A stretch of DNA of 64,000 nucleotides, taken from the NCBI RefSeq assembly GCF_024400535.1, contig NZ_CP038800.1:2852001-2916000 (forward strand), in the 5' to 3' direction. Numbering within the stretch: position 1 is the stretch's first letter; each line of letters begins with the position of its first letter. The stretch is from Treponema denticola. GTDB taxonomy: Bacteria; Spirochaetota; Spirochaetia; Treponematales; Treponemataceae. Of the stretch, positions 61,808 through 64,000 are shown piece by piece. The notes under the pieces were generated by a model, which saw only the letters and a list, made by a program, of their open reading frames with translations, was not told the origin of the DNA and did not search any database. A program made the position numbers and the translations under genes.

Positions 61808-63181
61808 ATGGTAATTCATATGAATATGTACCAGTCGCTCGGCTTTGCAATCGCTTGGTTGCTTGTCGGACGATTCATTAAGGCGAAGTTTGAGTTTTTT
61901 CCAAAGTATTGTATACCTGCCCCGATAGTGGGCGGCTTTTTGTTTGCGCTGATTTCGTTAGCACTTCACGTAACAAAAGTACTCGACTTCGAATTTGACA
62001 CAACCCTGCAAACCTATTGGATGGTGATGTTTTTTACCTCTGTGGGTTATAATGCAGGGTTTTCGATTTTAAGAGACGGCGGGAAAAAAGGTTTTGTCTT
62101 TTTGGCTGTAGCTATCGTTTTTGCTATTTTGCAAAACGTTGTAGCTCAAGGAGCCGCAAGGCTTATAAACTTTAGTCCGATGCTCGCCGTCATGCTGGGT
62201 TCAACATCCTTTACAGGGGGGTTCGGTACAGCGGCCTCCTTTGCACCGATTGTTGATCCGGAAAACACTTTGGGAGCCTTATCCCTCGCAGTAGCCGTTC
62301 CCACCTTCGGCTCTTTGATAAGCTCCATCTTAGGCGGCCCTATCGGAAACCGTCTGATAAAAAAATACGGCTTACAGCCTTCAAATGCCGATGAAAGCGT
62401 AAGAATTGATGAATCGGGAAACATAATAAAAACAACAAAAGTTGTTAAGAAAGTAGAAGCGGTTCATCCGAGCTTTATAAAGCGGCTCTTCTTTAATCCC
62501 ACAAAGGGCAGGGAAGAGGGTCAAGAAGTCGTAACGGTTCAGGAAGAAGTTATTCATGAAGCCTCGGCAAAAGGTGAAGTAGATAACTCGACAACCAGTT
62601 CTGAAAAGCATCTTAGCAGTGAAAAGCTTTTAATGTCATTTATGCTTTTAGTTCTGGCCTCAGGTTTTGGTCTTTTTGTTACCAATCATCTTAATTCGTT
62701 GTCGCCCAAATTTAAATTCCCCATTTATATCGGGGCGATGATTTGTGCTGCCGTTATACGGAACATTGCAGATACCTCAAAAAAATTCAAGGTAAATATG
62801 GATGAAATTGATGCACTCGGAAATATTTCTTTGAATATGTTTTTGGCTTTAGCTCTTGTTTCGCTAAAACTTTGGCAGCTGGTAAGTTTGGCTATCCCTC
62901 TGATGATTATTTTAAGCGCTCAAATCGTTCTTTTGTATTTGTATACACGCTTTGTTACCTTTAAGGTTATGGGCGGAGATTACGATGCTGCGGTCATCAC
63001 GGCCGGACACATCGGTTTCGGTTTTGCCGCAACCCCTAACGCCATGGCTAATATGGGCTCTATATGCGAAAAATACGGCTATTCAAAAATAGCTTTCTTT
63101 GTCGTCCCTATAGTCGGCTCCTTATTTATTGATTTTTTCAATATAATGATAATTGGTATTACCATAGGCTTGGTCGGCTAA
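61808..63181 (+). CDS. gltS: Sodium/glutamate symporter (GltS family) with enlarged central loop
   Basis: The protein has 457 residues. PAPIVGGFLFALISL near the start, STSFTGGFGTAASFAPIVDP, GGPIGNRLIKKYG, then a hydrophilic loop of about 90 residues (Glu/Val/Ser-rich, about 190-275), then GGDYDAAVITAGHIGFGFAATPNAMANMG. The start at 61808 follows AAGGAGAGGAG. Na+-coupled glutamate uptake is the known family role. It is an intact paralogue of the frameshifted gene at 19729. Confidence 0.9.
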   Translation: MVIHMNMYQSLGFAIAWLLVGRFIKAKFEFFPKYCIPAPIVGGFLFALISLALHVTKVLDFEFDTTLQTYWMVMFFTSVGYNAGFSILRDGGKKGFVFLAVAIVFAILQNVVAQGAARLINFSPMLAVMLGSTSFTGGFGTAASFAPIVDPENTLGALSLAVAVPTFGSLISSILGGPIGNRLIKKYGLQPSNADESVRIDESGNIIKTTKVVKKVEAVHPSFIKRLFFNPTKGREEGQEVVTVQEEVIHEASAKGEVDNSTTSSEKHLSSEKLLMSFMLLVLASGFGLFVTNHLNSLSPKFKFPIYIGAMICAAVIRNIADTSKKFKVNMDEIDALGNISLNMFLALALVSLKLWQLVSLAIPLMIILSAQIVLLYLYTRFVTFKVMGGDYDAAVITAGHIGFGFAATPNAMANMGSICEKYGYSKIAFFVVPIVGSLFIDFFNIMIIGITIGLVG

Positions 63182-63197
63182 AATTAGGCCGGCGGCT

Positions 63198-63246
63198 CGG
63201 TCTTTTGTTATAGGGTATCTGTAAAAACCTTATAAACAAAAGACCG
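63198..63246. terminator. Long hairpin between gltS and the peptidase gene
   Basis: CGGTCTTTTGT (63198-63208) pairs perfectly with ACAAAAGACCG (63236-63246) between convergent genes. No T-run follows, so the terminator role is inference. Confidence 0.5.
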
Positions 63247-63268
63247 GCCCCAAGCCCTTTATTTCGGC

Positions 63269-64000
63269 TTACGGATGTGTTCTAAACCATTCTTGCCACA
63301 ACTCTTCGCCTTTATCTAGGGTAGTCATTTCGCCTATATAGTAGTCCATTTTAGCATTAGCACTAAAATTAAAGAGATACGGTTTAAAATGATGCTGGTC
63401 ATAGTAAGGGTTATGAATATCGGCTTCGGTATAGATATCTACTCCGTCTTGATACCATATACCGTAAGTGAATATCATATTATTAGCCCCATCATTATTA
63501 TCAACAACATATACGGCGATGATATTATTATCCCCATCAAAAGCAGCGCCCCACAGTGTTATGGCATGAGCTTCACCTGATGATTTGTCTAAATTTATTC
63601 CGATGGCTTTTTTAGACTCAAGTGCCTCTTTAAGCATATCCTCGAACTCTTTTTTTGTATAAATACGTTTTTTCTTGATAGGAGTATTACTTTCACTAAA
63701 GACATCCGGAAATAATGCCGGCGAATAGTTTTTATCGTCTGCATTTTCAAAATTGTTTAATCCGAAAAGATACCACTGCAGTCCTCTAGCCGGATCGCCC
63801 CCATGATTTATGCATTTTGCACGAAAGAGGTTCGCTATGGTGCTTTTTTGGGGTTCCTGATCATTAGCAATCCCGCGTTTATAAACAGGTTTATACATCT
63901 TGTACATCTCTGCATTGTTTTCTTCTGTTATATTTTTCTTTGTTATGTACTGATTTATATTGTTTTCGTTCTGTACAAACCACCAATGCAGCATATTTGA
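63269..64000 (-). CDS. IdeS/Mac family cysteine peptidase (dentipain-like), C-terminal part
   Basis: The frame is open to the right edge, so the N-terminus, with signal region and catalytic Cys, lies outside. The visible 243 residues begin NMLHWWFVQNENNI, which directly follows the catalytic Cys region in IdeS, then GDPARGLQWYLFG, KKAIGINLDKSSGEAHAITLWGA (catalytic His) and AVYVVDNND (catalytic Asp). IdeS of streptococci cleaves IgG; the T. denticola relative dentipain is described as a peptidase of this family. A secreted or surface location is expected, but its signal is not visible. Confidence 0.85.
   Translation of the reverse strand, partial: SNMLHWWFVQNENNINQYITKKNITEENNAEMYKMYKPVYKRGIANDQEPQKSTIANLFRAKCINHGGDPARGLQWYLFGLNNFENADDKNYSPALFPDVFSESNTPIKKKRIYTKKEFEDMLKEALESKKAIGINLDKSSGEAHAITLWGAAFDGDNNIIAVYVVDNNDGANNMIFTYGIWYQDGVDIYTEADIHNPYYDQHHFKPYLFNFSANAKMDYYIGEMTTLDKGEELWQEWFRTHP

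Overview
The window looks like chromosomal DNA of an oral Treponema of the T. denticola type. Supporting evidence: an AT-rich genome, a Trep_Strep-type ECF S component, glycine reductase genes (grdC, grdD), UGA-decoded selenocysteine, an IdeS/dentipain-like peptidase at the right edge, and a run of integron attC sites with cassettes. The species assignment is inference; no rRNA, tRNA or CRISPR array was seen.

Layout. 1-8.1 kb: end of a glutamate synthase/NfnB-type flavoprotein, RNase Y, and a sugar ABC importer (binding lipoprotein, a permease with a long charged N-terminal extension, second permease, ATPase). 8.1-11.2 kb: a thioredoxin with two in-frame UGA codons (active site U-P-U-C) followed by a SECIS-like hairpin, convergent with grdC-grdD. 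11.4-18.7 kb: a TetR-linked block of two ABC exporters plus a complete ECF importer (fused ATPases, T, S). 19.1-28.6 kb: DUF488 protein, a GltS-type symporter split by a frameshift at a dnaX-like slippery heptamer, a chemoreceptor, an SNF2 helicase, RibF and an aldolase/alcohol dehydrogenase chimera. 28.7-33.6 kb: ptsI-der-merR-rsm22 housekeeping operon.

34.6-52.7 kb is accessory DNA. An IS110 transposase with a structured upstream non-coding region (bridge RNA candidate) is followed by an ADP-ribosylation operon (PNPOx-like, zinc macrodomain, SirTM sirtuin, Rrf2). From 38.8 kb six attC or attC-like sites delimit integron cassettes: a MarR-ferredoxin-flavodoxin operon on the opposite strand with duplicated covarying RNA leaders, a discoidin-type secreted protein, a two-gene ABC exporter, two toxin-antitoxin pairs, membrane and SEC-C proteins, broken genes, a decayed ISAs1-type IS and an IS110 fragment. 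No integron integrase lies in the window.

53-64 kb: a GC-richer block (NAD(P)H oxidoreductase, ketopantoate reductase-like, peptidase E, RpiB, lactate dehydrogenase), then a TetR-controlled PEP-synthase/rifampin-phosphotransferase-like plus MATE operon, a second GltS symporter, and the C-terminal part of an IdeS-family cysteine peptidase.

The strongest leads are the double-selenocysteine thioredoxin, the tandem covarying leader RNAs around marR, the -1 frameshift site in gltS, the IS110 upstream RNA, and the shared hairpin leaders of the integron cassettes. All calls come from reading the sequence; no database search was run.
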